Source of the DNA: Nemophila menziesii
Taxonomy: Eukaryota > Streptophyta > Magnoliopsida > Boraginales > Hydrophyllaceae
Length of the DNA stretch: 64,000 bases
Direction: 5' to 3'
Assembly: GCA_029959085.1 (NCBI GenBank)
Contig: JARWIR010000023.1
Location: 9,003,860-9,067,859, forward strand
Part shown: one piece after another, positions 8,956-22,043 of the stretch
How the letters are laid out: every line of letters starts with the position of its first letter
Numbering within the stretch: position 1 is the first letter of the stretch
Program-made: the position numbers and the translations under genes
Notes under the pieces: model-generated
What the model was told of the DNA's origin: nothing
Database searches by the model: none
What the model saw: only the letters and a program-made list of their open reading frames with translations

Positions 8956-11900
8956 CTTAACTCATATGTATGTTTCACATAAAAAAAAAGTTATTTTCGC
9001 TATTCTCTACATAGTGATAAGGTCACTCACCTTACACCCAACGAACCCCGTTTCTCTTTATTTCTATCACAAACAGTTATTATTCATTCTTATCAAACCA
9101 TTGTAAGTTCATTTATATCTTTATTCACAAGAATTGATTTTTAACCTAAAATGCGTATTAGGCCTAATTTAATTTCGTGTCCTGTTAACCTTTTGAAGGT
9201 TAATTTTTGGGTTTAATGGTGATGATCAAGAAAAAAATTGTTAATGGGTGTTTTAAATTATTGTATCTTTTAATAGGATGCATTTTTAACATTTATTATG
9301 GGTTTTACTTAGAATGAACTCTGAATTTTCCTATCAAGGTTTGCAACATAATTCTACTACTCATATACGTAAGAGGCCTCAACTTTCCCTAATTGGTACT
9401 CTCTCTCTCTATCTCTCTCTTTCTCTCATGTATTAATATGTATTTATATGGTTGTAATTATATATTAAAGGAAAACTCAATTATCCAATGCATTCGTGTA
9501 TGTAACCCAACATGTTATTTTCATTGTATTGTTTTAGTTTAGAAACAATAATTAGTCAGATATGCAACGTCTTATTATGAGTCCAGGGTATACTTAGAAA
9601 TTTTTGTTGTGGACGCTATAATATTAAAAGGATTCTAGTTAGTTGGATGAGGTGAAGTAGGGTGGGGATTTTATTTAGAATTTAACTATTAAATATAATT
9701 TTTATTCAATTTTTGTAAAGTTATTGTGTAAAATGTAATATCCTATATATCAAAAAAATTATAATATGTTGAAAAATTATTTGAAAAACTTTATTCTCTA
9801 ATGGATGAAGAAAAAAAGTTTAACTAATCATTCTAAAAAATTATTTTATAAGCGTTAACTGTTAAAAGGTCCAAAACTAAATTTTCTCATTTTTAATGGG
9901 TTTTAAGTTTTTTTCCTTCCTCAAATGGTCAAATTTTTAATGGGATATCTTTGTTTTTATAATAAGTTACGATTTTATGTAATGGTTTATACAAATTTTT
10001 TAATGGGTCACGTGTATTATTTTTTATAGATTAAAAATATTTCTTAAAGGGTATGTGTAATAATAAGTGTAAACTTTATTAGCTAACAATATTCTTGTAA
10101 AGACATTTGAATCAATAACCAATAAATACTTACATAACATAATTTGGACTCATGAACAACCCATATATCACGACGAAGGGATCACTTGGTGGGATTAACA
10201 ACAGAGAAATAATGATTATTTATTTGGAAGGGATTAATAGTGATCTTTTTATATTTTGCACACAGGCAGAAACTCATGTCAAGAATAATATCATTACTGA
10301 ACAAAAACATAAAACGAATAAGATCGTTGGCAGTGACATTTCAGTTAACTATGAAGGTTTTATAATTTCCATGGTAAGATTTAATTGGTAGTTTACTTTT
10401 ACTGTGATATACTGTTAAGCGGATGTATTTAGAATTGTTGGGTGGTTAATGCATGGTCTTATGTATTTAATATTGATTTACTGTGTCCGCTTTTTACTAG
10501 ATGGATATTTCTAAAGTGATCAAGAGACTTATCTTGAGCCGAGCAGGGAAGATGAAAAAGCCAGATATTTTTGATGTTCAGCCGATATCTCCTTCCATTG
10601 AAATTCATGGAGAGATTAACTATAAAGATGAAAGGCTTTAGCAATGGAGAGGAAATATTCATGATCACAGGAAACTCTGATGCTGATTTTTCCTTTTCTT
10701 TTTTTCTAGGTAAATGGTACTTATTAAAGATGGAAGCTATTAAGCGATTGTTACCTTGGAGAAAATTAGCAGCAGTCTGTAAAGTGTTGTTTTGGTACTG
10801 AAAGTTTAGGCGAGGAGCCCTAGGAATAATGTCCATGGTGTAGTAGTTTTGATTGTGATACCTCATCAAATTTTGTTGATGATATTGTGGTAAAAGTTTA
10901 GCCACCTGAGGCCTCACCAGAGTTGACAACATAAAACTTTTTTCAGTTGAATCATGTGAAGTAACTACTATATGTGATATCCTAATTAATTGTGCCACTT
11001 TAAGCAGTTGTTTCTTACTTGTTAGTTTATTGTATTAATGTGCAATTTAATTACTATAGATAATTTGTTTGTACTTTCATATTTAAAGTTGTGGTTTTTT
11101 AGTTTTAATTTAAAACTCACATTATATGGGTGGGTCGTGGTTCTCTCTATAAGTCTATAAGTCTATTAAGATCTCTTTTTCTATTTTTTTTGTTTTTGAT
11201 TTCTCTCTATTCTTTATTACGCTGCTCCAACCACATGGGAGCAGCTCGTTCATAATGTGTTTACTGGTTTTGTTGTTTACAAATTTGGTGTTCCGTGTAA
11301 TTATTTGTGTTAGTGTATTTTTCTGATCCTTAATTGTTGCTTGGTGCTTGGTTAGTTTCCTATCTTTCATCTTGGTTGAAGTTTCCAGTAAAGTAACTAG
11401 GTTGAGTACAAATGAGTGACCTGGTGAGACACCATTAAATTCAACTTTATTTTTCTTCAAGGATTGGCTATTTAACATAGTCAAGATTTCTTCACAAAAA
11501 CAATCATACAAGTTTCAAAAGTGTGTTGAATTTGGGTTCTTATAGTTTTACAAAGCCATATTTAGGTGTAAGTTGTAAATATTGTTTTTAAGAGCATGTA
11601 TTACTCATGACAAAAAAAAAAGAAAAAAAATGTATTACACAAAAGTAGCTTTGGTCGTGATAAAACAAGAAAGATCAGAGAATATGCACATAGTATAGTA
11701 CATGCACGGACAACTTCAAGAATATAAATTAGGATAAACTTGAAATATAACAAACGTGAGATAAGAAATATACATAATAACCATATGGGTTAGCTCAACT
11801 GTCCAGAGCCTTGGCTTGGTTATTCTTTTAGACGCTACAGATTAGAACTATGTCAATGACACCGGGTCTAAAAGTAACTCTTCCATGTAACTAAAAAGAA

Positions 11901-13350
11901 AATTACTTATAAAACAAACTGCTCCAAATATAAAATTGTGAGCTTATATGAATGAGTACATAATTTTTTCTGAGTTGATTTTAAAAAAGGTCAAAAAACA
12001 TTCTCTTATTCTCAACAAGTCTAAATTTTAAACCATCAATGGGTTATATTTATATTTGCAATGGGTTGGGAGTTTTTTTATGGGTTACGTATTTTTGGGT
12101 TGTGTATATTTTCCTAATGAGTTGTGTATATTTATCAACAGATTACATGTGATACTTATTAGGCAACAATTTTTTTATAAAGATGTGCTTAAAACCCAAT
12201 TTTTGTTAACACGATGAATGAATTTTTACCTTACTGAGCTCATGATGAGTGCATTGAATTCAAATGATTATTTTCGTCCATACGATTATAAAGAAGTTAG
12301 GAACTCAGAGTATAAGAAACTTGCTTGATCAATACATTAACGATAGCCAACAAACCCTCTTCTCTTATTTTCTATAGATTTTGATCCAATAGATATTGGA
12401 AACCTCTTCTAAACATCCAAAATCCACATGTCTTACTATATACTTATTTTGGAACAAAAAGAACTAACTTATGAGAGGCCCATAATATTTAGAAAAAAAA
12501 TTAGTACTATATATATGAAAGCTCAGAGACAGCGTTCAGTTTTCAAGTGTGTGCAGCTATGAAAACTCAAAAGTTATGAAAACTCAAAAGTTGAGATCGG
12601 TGTTTTGATGGTGTTGGTGGGAAACTTAGGCGACGCCATTAGTGGAGGTCAGCAATAATGATTTAAAGCTTATTGCTAGGATTTTATGTGTGGTGGTTAG
12701 ACGGTTCAGCGTTGGTTTGTTGTTCGAGCAGTTCTGCTAGAGAATGTCGTGTGAAATTATGAAAGTTCGGTTAACCATGGCGCTTAGAGAATTCAAAAAG
12801 AAGATGACATCCACCTCCCAGCTTGCCGACGTAATCCGTAAGTCAGTGATTTTTTTTCTTTTCCTTACTTAGTTTGTAGCTTTATTCTTTCTTTTTATTA
12901 ATAATGAATATAGAGAAAAGTTTATTATATTTATGTGAGAAAAAAGACCACATGGATACTCAGTAATTTGCGTTTTAGAAAAATACATACCAAGGTTTTA
13001 AAAGTGGACAAACGGGTACACAACATTATATTTTTTGCCTTCCGTTAGTACCCGATGTTAATTCTAATGTTAAGTGATGACGTGGTAGGGAAAAAACAGT
13101 TATTTCACAACTAAAAAAATTTATAATTTAATAAATAAGTTGTGAATCTGAATGTCCAATTTTGAAAAATTGGGAATCTATTTGTCAAATTCAAAACATT
13201 GGGTATTTAGGAGGTCTTTTTCCCTAAAACAATAAGGGAGCAATCAACATAATTATCTTCACCGAACATAATAATAATATCTAGAAAAGTTACGTCTAAT
13301 ATAAATGATATAATAAATAATAATATACTTATGACATTGTTCAAACTAGA

Positions 13351-15057
13351 CGTGGGGAATATTATTTCATCGCTATTGTAGATGATCTCACTAGGTTTGG
13401 TTATATCTATTTGATTTTTTTTGTAAATCTGGAGCATTGAGATGTTTTATGATATTTGTTAATGAAGCAGAAAACCAGTTCGAGTGGAAGGTAAAAACCT
13501 TAAGGACCGACCGTGGACGTGAATATCTATAATATTAATTTAAATAACCTTGTGATGAAAAGGGGGTAGTTAGATAGCTTCCTATACACCACAACCGAAT
13601 GGTGTGGCTGAAAGAAGGAATGGAACAATCCTAGAAATGGTTAGGTCTATGATGGCACAAACTAATCTTCCAATATCTTATTAGGAAGATGCGTTGCTTA
13701 ACGGTATTTATATACTTAACCGAGTACCCACAAAGACAATTCCATCTACTCCTTATGAATTTGGACAGGTAAGAAACCTAACCTTTCATACTTGTGACCC
13801 TGGGTGTCGGCAAGATATGTTCATGACCTATCTCATAAATATGGAAAGTTAGTTCCAAGAGTCAAGAAGTGTATCTTTGTCAGATTTCCAAAGAACTCCA
13901 AAGGTTACGTGTTTATTGGTGAACACGACGGTGACGGTCTTACCAAAATTGCGTCAAGACATATCACATTTTTAGAAAATGATTTCCCTAGCAGAGGTGA
14001 GGTTAATAGAAATTATGTTTTATGTGAATTTAATTATACTCCAAAGATGATATGGAAACAAATATGACACCTAATTAGCTAACACATACTCAAGAAGTAA
14101 ATACTGACACTACTCAACATCGTGAGACAGAAGAAACAATTGCATCATCTAGTAATCCTATTTCTCACGATTCTCAACCTAAGAGAAGTTCTAGAGTTTT
14201 AGTTCCTCTTCATTGGCATAAAATCGAAGGAAAGGTCTTTATGATAACTCCACAAGATGTGAAAAGAACCTCGAACAGTAAGTACAAATCTTCCATGTCC
14301 TGCTAAGAATGAACGAAGTAAAGAAATGGATGAAGAAATGGAGTGGATGAAGAAAATCTAGGTTTGGGAACTGGTTGATTTCCCAAAAGGACGTAAGACG
14401 ATTGGGAATAAATGAGTTCTCAAAATAAAAATAAAGCTTCACAATTATATTGAGAGGTATAAATCTCACTTTATAGCGAAATGTTATACTCAACGGGAAG
14501 GAATAGATTTTGAGGAAACTTTTTCTCTTGTTGTTAGATTTACCTCGTTACGTATTATTTTTTCTATTGCGGCGTATCTCAATCTCGATTTTCACCTAAT
14601 AGATGTTAAAACTTCATTTCATAAAGTTATTTCATCACTGATTTGAAATGATAAGTGAAGACCATTGTGTTATGTAAGGTGTTCCAAGAAAAAAAAGTGA
14701 TTTTATCTTTATATGTGGATGAAATCCTATTAGATAAGAATGATAAAGAGTTTAGATTCTCAATTTGACATGAAAGATATGGAATAATCAAATTATATTC
14801 TTGGTGTTAATATTCACAAATATAGGTCTAGACATCTATTATCTTTATCTTAAGAAACTTACATCATGAATATACTTGAGCGCTTTAGTATGAGTAAGTG
14901 AAATGTCATTGATACTTTTGTAGCAAAAAGAATAAACTTAAGTCTTGACATGTATCATAGCACTCCAGAAGAGAAACATAATATATCTACGAGAACCATA
15001 TTCTAGTGCCATTGGTAGTCTTATGTATTAGAGACACTTTGGACTCGGAAACATTTT
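13351..15057 (+). pseudogene. Ty1/copia integrase-RT remnant (B2)
   Basis: Same content and order as the B1 remnant, with the best-preserved integrase C-terminal stretch of the three copies: an open frame at 13804-14067 reading RVKKCIFVRFPKNSKGYVFI and HITFLENDFPSRGEVN. That matches the KCIFVGYP...ATFLE region of plant copia integrase. B1 has a one-base deletion in this stretch and B3 has a stop. RT still carries YVDE instead of YVDD, and the middle of RT is missing. Non-functional. Confidence 0.85.
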
Positions 15058-15571
15058 GAATCCAATAAGATTCGATCCCAAGACCTCTTGGTCTCTACGT
15101 AGTAGTCTAACAACTAGACAACCTATCGATCTTAACTCACATGTATGTTTCACATAAAAAGAAGAAGTTATTTTCGCTATTCTCTACATAGTGATAAGGT
15201 CACTCACCTTACACCAACGAACCCCGTTTCTCTTCATTTCTATCACAAACAGTTGTTATTCATTCTTATCAAACCATTGTAAGTTCATTTATATCTTTAT
15301 TCACAAGATTTGATTTTTAACCTAAAATGCGTATTAGGCCTAGTTTAATTTTGTGTCCCGTTAACCTTTTGAAGGTTAATTTTTGGGTTTAATGGTGATG
15401 ATCAAGAAAAAAATTGTTAATGGGTGTTTTAAATTATTGTATCTTTTAATAGGATGCATTATTAACATTTATTATGGGTTTTACTTAGAATGAACTCTGA
15501 ATTTTCCTATCAAGGTTTGCAACATAATTCTACTACTCATATACGTAAGAGGCCTCAACTTTCCCTAATTG

Positions 15572-15574
<3 letters not shown>

Positions 15575-15622
<48 letters not shown>
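15575..15622. repeat. (CT)24 microsatellite
   Basis: Forty-eight nucleotides of uninterrupted CT, followed by ATCTCTCTCTTTCTC. The same place in B1 (9398-9409) and B3 (31254-31265) holds only (CT)6, so the expansion is specific to B2. Confidence 0.95.
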
Positions 15623-15632
<10 letters not shown>

Positions 15633-16390
15633 TTCTCTCATGTATTAATGTGTATTTATATGGTTGTAATTATATATTAAAGGCAAACTCAATTATCCAA
15701 TGCGTTCGTGTATGTAACCCAACATGTTATTTTCATTGTATTGTATTAGTTTAGAAACAATAATTAGTCAGATATGCAACGTCTTATTATGAGTCCAGGG
15801 TATACTTAGAAATTTTGTTTGTGGACGCTATAATATTTAAAGGATTTTAGTTAGTTGGATGAGGTGAAGTAGGGTGGGGATTTTATTTAGAATTTAGCTA
15901 TTAAATATAATTTTTATTCAATTTTTGTAAAGTTATTGTGTAAAATGTAATATCCTATATATAAAAAAAATTATAATATGTTGAAAAATTATTTGAAAAA
16001 CTTTATTCTCTAATCATTCTAAAAAATTATTTTATAAGCGTCAACTGTTAAAAGGTCCAAAACTAAATTTTCTCATTTTTAATGGGTTTTAAGTTTTTTT
16101 CCTTCCGCAAATGGTCAAATTTTTAATGGGATATCTTTGTTTTTATAATAAGTTACGATTTTATGTAATGGTTTATACAAATTTTTTAAAGGGTCACGTG
16201 TATTATTTTTTATAGATTAAAAATATTTCTTAAAGGGTATGTTTAATAATAAGTGTAAACTTTATTAGCTAACAATATTCTTGTAAAGACATTTGAATCA
16301 ATAACCAATAAATACTTACATAACATAATTTGGACTCATGAACAACCCATATATCACGACGAAGGGATCACTTGGTGGGATTAACAACAG

Positions 16391-16888
16391 AGAAATAGCC
16401 GATAAAAAGATATATAACAAGCAACTAAGATATATGTGTGTATGTATATATTAATATATATCAATGTCGGTAAGCAACCTCATATAAACCTCGATTAGTA
16501 AAATACTGATAATTTACAGGGATATGTGGACCAAAACAATAATATTTCATAGTATTCAAAATTTATACATTACCATAACATCAACGTAAAAATCTATAAA
16601 TGGTCAAGTAAAAAATAACAAAGGAAATGTCATCAATAACGTGAGTAAAGATGAATAGTTATGTATTACTTAAATATACTTAACTAAATACCGTTTGATG
16701 TTTTTTTCTTGGTTTCTTATGTTTCTATGTAAAGAAATTAATTATATGGTAAATTACACCATTTATCTTTCAGTACGTTGGTGGTCCAGGCTTGCTTTCA
16801 CACACAACGAATAATCACACAGGGATATACATGCCTCCACATGCATATTCCCAATTAAATTTAGAACTAGGTTACCGGTGTCTCTTGG
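16391..16888. other. AT-rich spacer between unit B2 and LTR-C
   Basis: No coding or RNA feature seen. It contains a short TA/TG-rich tract (16425-16460). It recurs at 32059-32562 after B3, so it belongs to the macro-duplicated block. It ends where the LTR-C starts. Confidence 0.6.
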
Positions 16889-18459
16889 TGTGTTATAAAA
16901 TAACACCCCCATATAGGAAGGACACGTATCGCAAGTGTACAGATTGTCCAAGTAATATCCGGTAATCGGGAATTGGATCTGAGGAACGGATTGGATATGA
17001 CTTTAGATGTTATGTAATAAGTGTGTGTAGATGTTATATGATGCGGAAAATAAAATAGATAAATATATGTTTTGATTTTATTTAAGGACTAAAGTGAAAA
17101 TAATGTAAAATACTAAATTAACTAATGCAAATAAATGAGATGCAAGAAAATAAAATATGAGTAGACGCAAGGATGAGAAATAGTACTTGAGTTTCGCAAG
17201 GGTTTCGCCTATATCTATTCAATCAATGTTCTCGTTTAAGAGTCGAATTGGTAATTAATAATAGTCGGGATTCGAGTTTCTCCTAACCCCCATCAGGGTG
17301 GACTTAGAAGCTATCCTAGGGTATTACGAACCCCGTCAGGGTGATTATAAGCTACCTTTGAATGTTCAAGTGTTTAACCCAAACGGCTATAAGAAAACTA
17401 ATTCCGCCAGGATCAATAATTTATATCTTACATCTATTACCTAGTTCAGTAATTAAACCCCCCGTCAAGGTGATCATTATGCCATTATAATGAATAGCTT
17501 AATTACTAATTCCTATTTTTGATTCATGACTTCAAAAACAGTAAATAAATTCACGATAATAGAAAATACTAATTTACCCAATTCAATTTAAATCTTTCAA
17601 TCCCAAATTCAAAAACATTAATTAAATAAATTGGGGCTCAGCCCATTAAAGCGATTCTCAAGCACAAATGAGTTTAGCTCATAATTGAAATTAAAACTAA
17701 AGAAATAAAATTAAAGGAACTCATGTTTTATAGTAAGAAAAATAAATAAAACCTAATTAAGAGGTTGTTGAATTGATTGTTGGTCGAAGAATTACTTCTC
17801 CAGCTTCAGCTTTTTCTTTTCTCTTGCTTTTGGCTTTTCTCTCTAACGTTCTGCCTTTTGTAAAATGAATTGTGTGTAAAAATAAAGTCAAAAGGCCTAT
17901 ATACACTAATAAAATCGGACTTGGGCTTATTTTAAATAATTTAATGAAATATTAAATGACCCAAGTCCACTCTTCAAGTGCAAATCATGTAACTGGGGTA
18001 CACCATCCACTAAAACGACTGTAACTTTCTCAATTTAACTTCAAATTGACTCATTCAACTTGCTATTTTTTTGTAACTCGATAAGGAACGAATCTTATTT
18101 ACAACTCAGTGGCTGAATGCATGTTTAAGTGGCTCAAAATCTGCAATTATCATCAGCCTTCCAGAGTTGTAGCTCCAGTTTGTCAACTCTTTGGGATATT
18201 TTTTCTCGCCTTCGACTTCTTTACACGATCTAAGACTCCCGATCTTGATTTATCGCTTTGCTAGTATTAAATACCTACAAAATTTACACCAAAACAAACC
18301 ATTTAACATGCAAAAGTTTAATAAATGAAAAATACTAAAATCTAAGGAGGAAAAATTATATATAATAATTTAATCCTAAAAGTCTATCGAATTAGTCAAA
18401 TAATCACCTAAAATGATGTCTCCTAAGGGCATATAATTAGAGCAAACGAGGAGATATCA
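16889..18459 (-). mobile_element. LTR-C, complete Athila-type LTR, minus strand
   Basis: A 1571-bp LTR. On the minus strand it starts TGATATCTCC at 18459 and ends AACACA at 16889. A PPT-like tract (GGTTTTATTTGGAGGTCT) lies just before its start, so this is the 3' LTR of a minus-strand element whose internal DNA lies to the right. Features: the 46-bp terminal inverted-repeat module (18414-18459); a TATA-like GTATATAGG near 17900; and three to four copies of a CACCCTGACGGGG motif (near 17295, 17335, 17460, with a degenerate one at 17405). A copy of equal length is at 32563-34133. Confidence 0.8.
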
Positions 18460-19990
18460 AGACCTCCAAATAAAACCTTTGTCGTCTCGACAAAGTAAAC
18501 TTACAAACAAAGGTCTAAGGTGAATGCAGAGATGCAAAAGCTAGTAAATACACCCAAAGCAATACTTAAAATAAATCTCATATAACAAACATTAGGAATT
18601 AATATACAGATACACTTATCATGCAAAATCAAACACAAATAATATCAATCTTAAAATTAACTTCATAATGCTAGAAGGTTACACTTCTACTTATATCAAT
18701 ATGATGGCTATAGGGTGTTCATTGATCCACACTCGCTTTGAATGCTCCACTTAGTATACTCCCTATTAGCTGATTTATAAACTCACTATGCACCTAAGAA
18801 TCCTGAGGACTTTATGGTTTTAGCGTAGGCTTAGGGACAGTGGTGGTATGTATATTTGGTAAATTTGAAGTGAGCTTTTGGCTCTCTCCTCACTTACCAT
18901 CAACAACTATCCACAAGTTTGAGTTTACACTTGAATAATGTTCTCACTCAACCCATTTGATAAACTAATTTAGCATCCCTAAGTTAATTCAATATAGACT
19001 AAGATGATTTCCGAAAGTTTCCACTTTTCCGGGTAAGTTATTCTTTCTTTTTCATTTTCAAATTCTTTTTTTTGTACAGAAGCTAACCAGGTTCCTGGTT
19101 TGTGATGATCGGGTTCCCGGTCCTTATTGTATTGACTTCTTCTTCTTTTTTTAAATCTCGGCAAAGGGTTACAAATAATAATATCATCTGAAATTGTGCC
19201 TTAATGTAAACACATATAGTTCCCTCCCAATATAATTTCCGAAATATGGGTCCACCACCCCAAACTCAAGCTTGAGACAGGTCTCAGGATCGTGATTCAA
19301 GTGCGGGTCATTTGGAAAGGCCTAATAAACTAAGGGGATATTGGATTATATCGTGGCGACAAAAGAAAAGGCTTTAAGGCTCAAAATTGGGCTAAGAAGG
19401 ATTAAATTAATACAAGGGATAAAAGGCTAAAAAGGTCTCAAATGGCTTAACAAAGAACTGCCCCTATCATTTTCCTAGTTACATAGCTCGCCTCTAGTTC
19501 ATACCTAATTGATTCTCTACTAATTTGTATCTCACGTTCCACAAACCAAACATTTTCCTTAAGTATAAGTTTACTTCTTTTGCATTATTCATTAATTCTT
19601 CCTATCAATTAACTATGTTTGCATGCAATTAAAGTGTGTTTTATACAAACTCCTAAAGTCCACTATTTACTATCATAGATTCATCAAAAGTATGCTTAAT
19701 GGGTACATTTAAGATCTTCTATAGTCAACCACAACCCCTATTAATTTATTGAAAGCAATTAAAACACATAACACGTAAAAATGGGATGAGGCAACGAACC
19801 CCACTCCAAACTCAAAAATGAGTCGTGTGCCCACGACTCGAAAAGACTAAAAGTAACTAAACTAATATACACTAAATTAGAAAGAGTTAGAAAACGTATC
19901 TCAACCAGCACTAGGCTGGTTACCAATGTTGCGTCCAGGTTGGGCATCTTTTGTGAGGGTTGAGTAAATGACATGTTGCACATTGCTCAC
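18460..19990 (-). mobile_element. LTR-C element 3' internal region, antisense
   Basis: Non-coding internal DNA of the LTR-C element. Read on the minus strand it matches the region between the third ORF and the 3' LTR of the LTR-A element (54200-55729): both have the GAGTCGTG hairpin (here 19820-19839), a following G-rich tract, and the conserved CCAAAAGCTCACTT and TTGAGTGAGAACAT blocks. No ORF of significance. It is cut on the right by LTR-B at 19991. Confidence 0.7.
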
Positions 19991-21237
19991 TAATGTCTCC
20001 CTAAATGTTCTAATTTTATGCCCTTGGGAGACATAATTTTTGGTGTTTATTTGACTATTTAGATAGACTTTTGGTCTTAAAATTTAATAAATCGATTTTC
20101 CTCTTTTAATTCTAGTATTTTTGATTTATTAAACTTTTGCGCGTACTATGGTTTGTTTTGAGTTAAAAGTTGTAGGTTTTGAATACTAGCTAGGAGTGGA
20201 AGGCAATAATAAAGTTAAAGACCGTGTAATGAAGTCAAAGCAAGAAGAAATATCCCGAAAGAATTTATTATTTTAAGCTGCAAATCTGGAAAGTTGTCAA
20301 AGATTGCTGATTCCGAGCCATCTAAGAGTGGATTTAGCCACTGACCTGTGAAGATAAAATGTGCCCCATTGAGTTACGGAACTTTAACAACTGGAATGAG
20401 GTCAATCCGAGTTGAACGAGCAGGTTAGAGCTGTTTTAGTGGAGGTGGTGCAGCAGTTACAAGATTTGGCCTTAATTAGTGGACTTGGGCTTTTCTAATA
20501 TTCACTTAAACCTAAGTAAAATCCCTAGTCCGAATTTAGCACTATAAATATTCCTTTAGACCTCATTATTCAGCACCTCTCATTTTATTGTTCAATTAAA
20601 ATCATCCTTAGGAGAGAGTGTCCAGAGAGAACGTCAAATCACAGCCAAACCCAATTCCTAATTAGGTTCTATCTTTTATTTATGTAATTAAAGAACATGA
20701 ATTCTTTCTGTTTTAATTTAGTTTTTCGCATTAGTATGAGCTAATTTCATTAAGTGCTTGAGAATGCATAATGGGTTAATCCCAATTTGATTTCGTTTCA
20801 TGTGTTTGAATTTGGGATAATTTTTATTTAAATCAAATTGGGTAAATGATATTTTTCTTTAATTTGCTTTTATTTACATTTATTGAATTCGCGACTCAAT
20901 ATTCGGATTTAGTATCTAGGCTGTTCCAATTAGTGGCGATTAGATCACCTTGACGGGGGGTCTGGGTACATAACTAATTAATGAACATATGTTAGAAATT
21001 ATTTGACTTTGACGAGCTTAATTAAACCTATGGCTAATTGGGTAGAATAGACTTAATCACTTGAAAGTGGACTATAATCACATTGACGGGGTTTGTAGCA
21101 CTTGAGAGTAGCTCCTTAGTCCACCTTGACGGGGGTAAGGAGAATTCAGAATCCCGACCAGTACATATTTACCGATCTGCCTCTTACACATGACATGAAA
21201 TGAATGATAATTAGGTGAAACCCTTGCAGATTTCATT
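19991..21237 (+). mobile_element. LTR-B fragment (5' part)
   Basis: Plus-strand LTR-B, matching 35656 onward. The LTR start is mutated (TAATGTCTCCC for TGATGTCTCCC). It contains TATAAATA at 20543-20550 and three CACC(T/C)TGACGGGG motifs (near 20947, 21079, 21123). It stops at about 21237, where the complete copies continue for a few hundred bases to the primer site, and is joined to an LTR-D fragment in the opposite orientation. Confidence 0.75.
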
Positions 21238-21535
21238 CTCCACTAATTACTTATTCGAATCAATTATTCTCGCCTTTGACTTTAACGCTTAATCCAAGAC
21301 TTTATTTCCGGTTTCTTCTACTTTTCTTGATAATCCATAAAATCATAAACCTAATAACTTTACACTAAAAATAAACGAATTAACGCATAAAAGCTCTAGA
21401 TCACAAATAATCCAAATTCAAGGGAAGAAATCGTAATATGACCAAATAAGATTAAAAGTCTAGTAAACAAGTCAAATAATCACCTACTTTGATGTCTCCT
21501 AAGGGCATATAATTAGAAAAATACAGGAGACATCA
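21238..21535 (-). mobile_element. LTR-D fragment (LTR 5' end), minus strand
   Basis: Matches 59488-59795, the U3 end of the complete minus-strand LTR-D. It contains the intact 46-bp inverted-repeat module at 21490-21535 (TGATGTCTCCT ... AGGAGACATCA). Confidence 0.7.
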
Positions 21536-22043
21536 TTTACATGAAGAGATAACCGAGGTTGTGGCAGATTTAAAGTCATATGGACAGGGACGAAGAATAG
21601 CCCAAGATTACGAACAAGTCTGAGACTCAAAGAAGATTAAACCACCAACAAAACCATCTATTATATGTCCTCTAAAACTTGAATAGAAACCTTTACTATC
21701 TAATTTTAGGTATGTTTATTTGGGAAAAAATGATATATTACATGTTATTTTTTCCGTTAATTTGATAGGTCCTCAAGAGGAAAACCTATTACATGTGCTT
21801 CGAGCTAACAAGGAGGCAACTGGGTGGACTATTGCTGACATCAAAGGCATTAATCCTACCATTTTCCAACACAAGATCATTCTTAACAATGAGAAGGCAC
21901 GATCAATTAAGGGCCAAAGGAGACTTACGTCGATAATGAAAGAAGTAGCGAGAAAATAAGTTATGAAGTAGTTGGATGCTAGGATTATATTCTACATATT
22001 CAACAGGGAACGGGTGAGCCCAGATCAATGTGTTCCAAATAAG
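21536..22043 (+). pseudogene. Athila-type RT N-terminal remnant
   Basis: Frames read YLGKNDILHVIFSVNLIGP, then [18 protein letters not shown] and GQRRLTSIMKEVARK. This corresponds to the start of the LTR-A RT at about 49930-50180 ([18 protein letters not shown]). A short tail reads WVSPDQCVPNKG before the sequence changes to LTR-C. The stretch from 21536 to about 21660 is non-coding in appearance. The same block recurs at 59796-60311. Only about 110 codons of pol remain, with several stops. Confidence 0.75.

Larger units (their letters stand above)
4011..10204. repeat. 6.19-kb duplicated unit, copy B1
   Basis: Directly followed by a second copy (B2, 10205-16390); a third (B3) is at 26045-32058. 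The left edge is at AGAAATAATG (4011) and the right edge at the same AGAAATA motif (10205), so the tandem join sits in a short microhomology. Contents in order: two exon-like blocks, a tRNA-like SINE candidate, a short exon-like block, an inverted-repeat element, Ty1/copia IN-RT remnants, a second tRNA-like segment, and AT-rich DNA with no recognisable content from about 9000 to 10204. B1 carries many single-base differences not shared by B2 and B3. Confidence 0.85.
10205..16390. repeat. 6.19-kb duplicated unit, copy B2
   Basis: Second tandem copy. It differs from B1 by a 47-bp deletion at about 12538 and an 18-bp local duplication (GAAAACTCAAAAGTTAT) near 12560 that is shared with B3. It also has an expanded CT microsatellite and scattered substitutions. 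The exon-like blocks are at 10266-10373 and 10501-10641, the SINE candidate at about 11785-11885, the inverted-repeat element at 12939-13222, and the tRNA-like segment at about 15058-15130. From about 15180 to 16390 only AT-rich sequence and the microsatellite are seen. Confidence 0.85.

Noticed and set aside
15569..15754. Open frame beginning with a Leu-Ser repeat
   Set aside because: It is the translation of the CT microsatellite.
18979..19983. Short minus-strand open frames in the LTR-C internal region
   Set aside because: They are not conserved between the copies at 18460, 34134 and 41517 and the matching sense region at 54200-55729.
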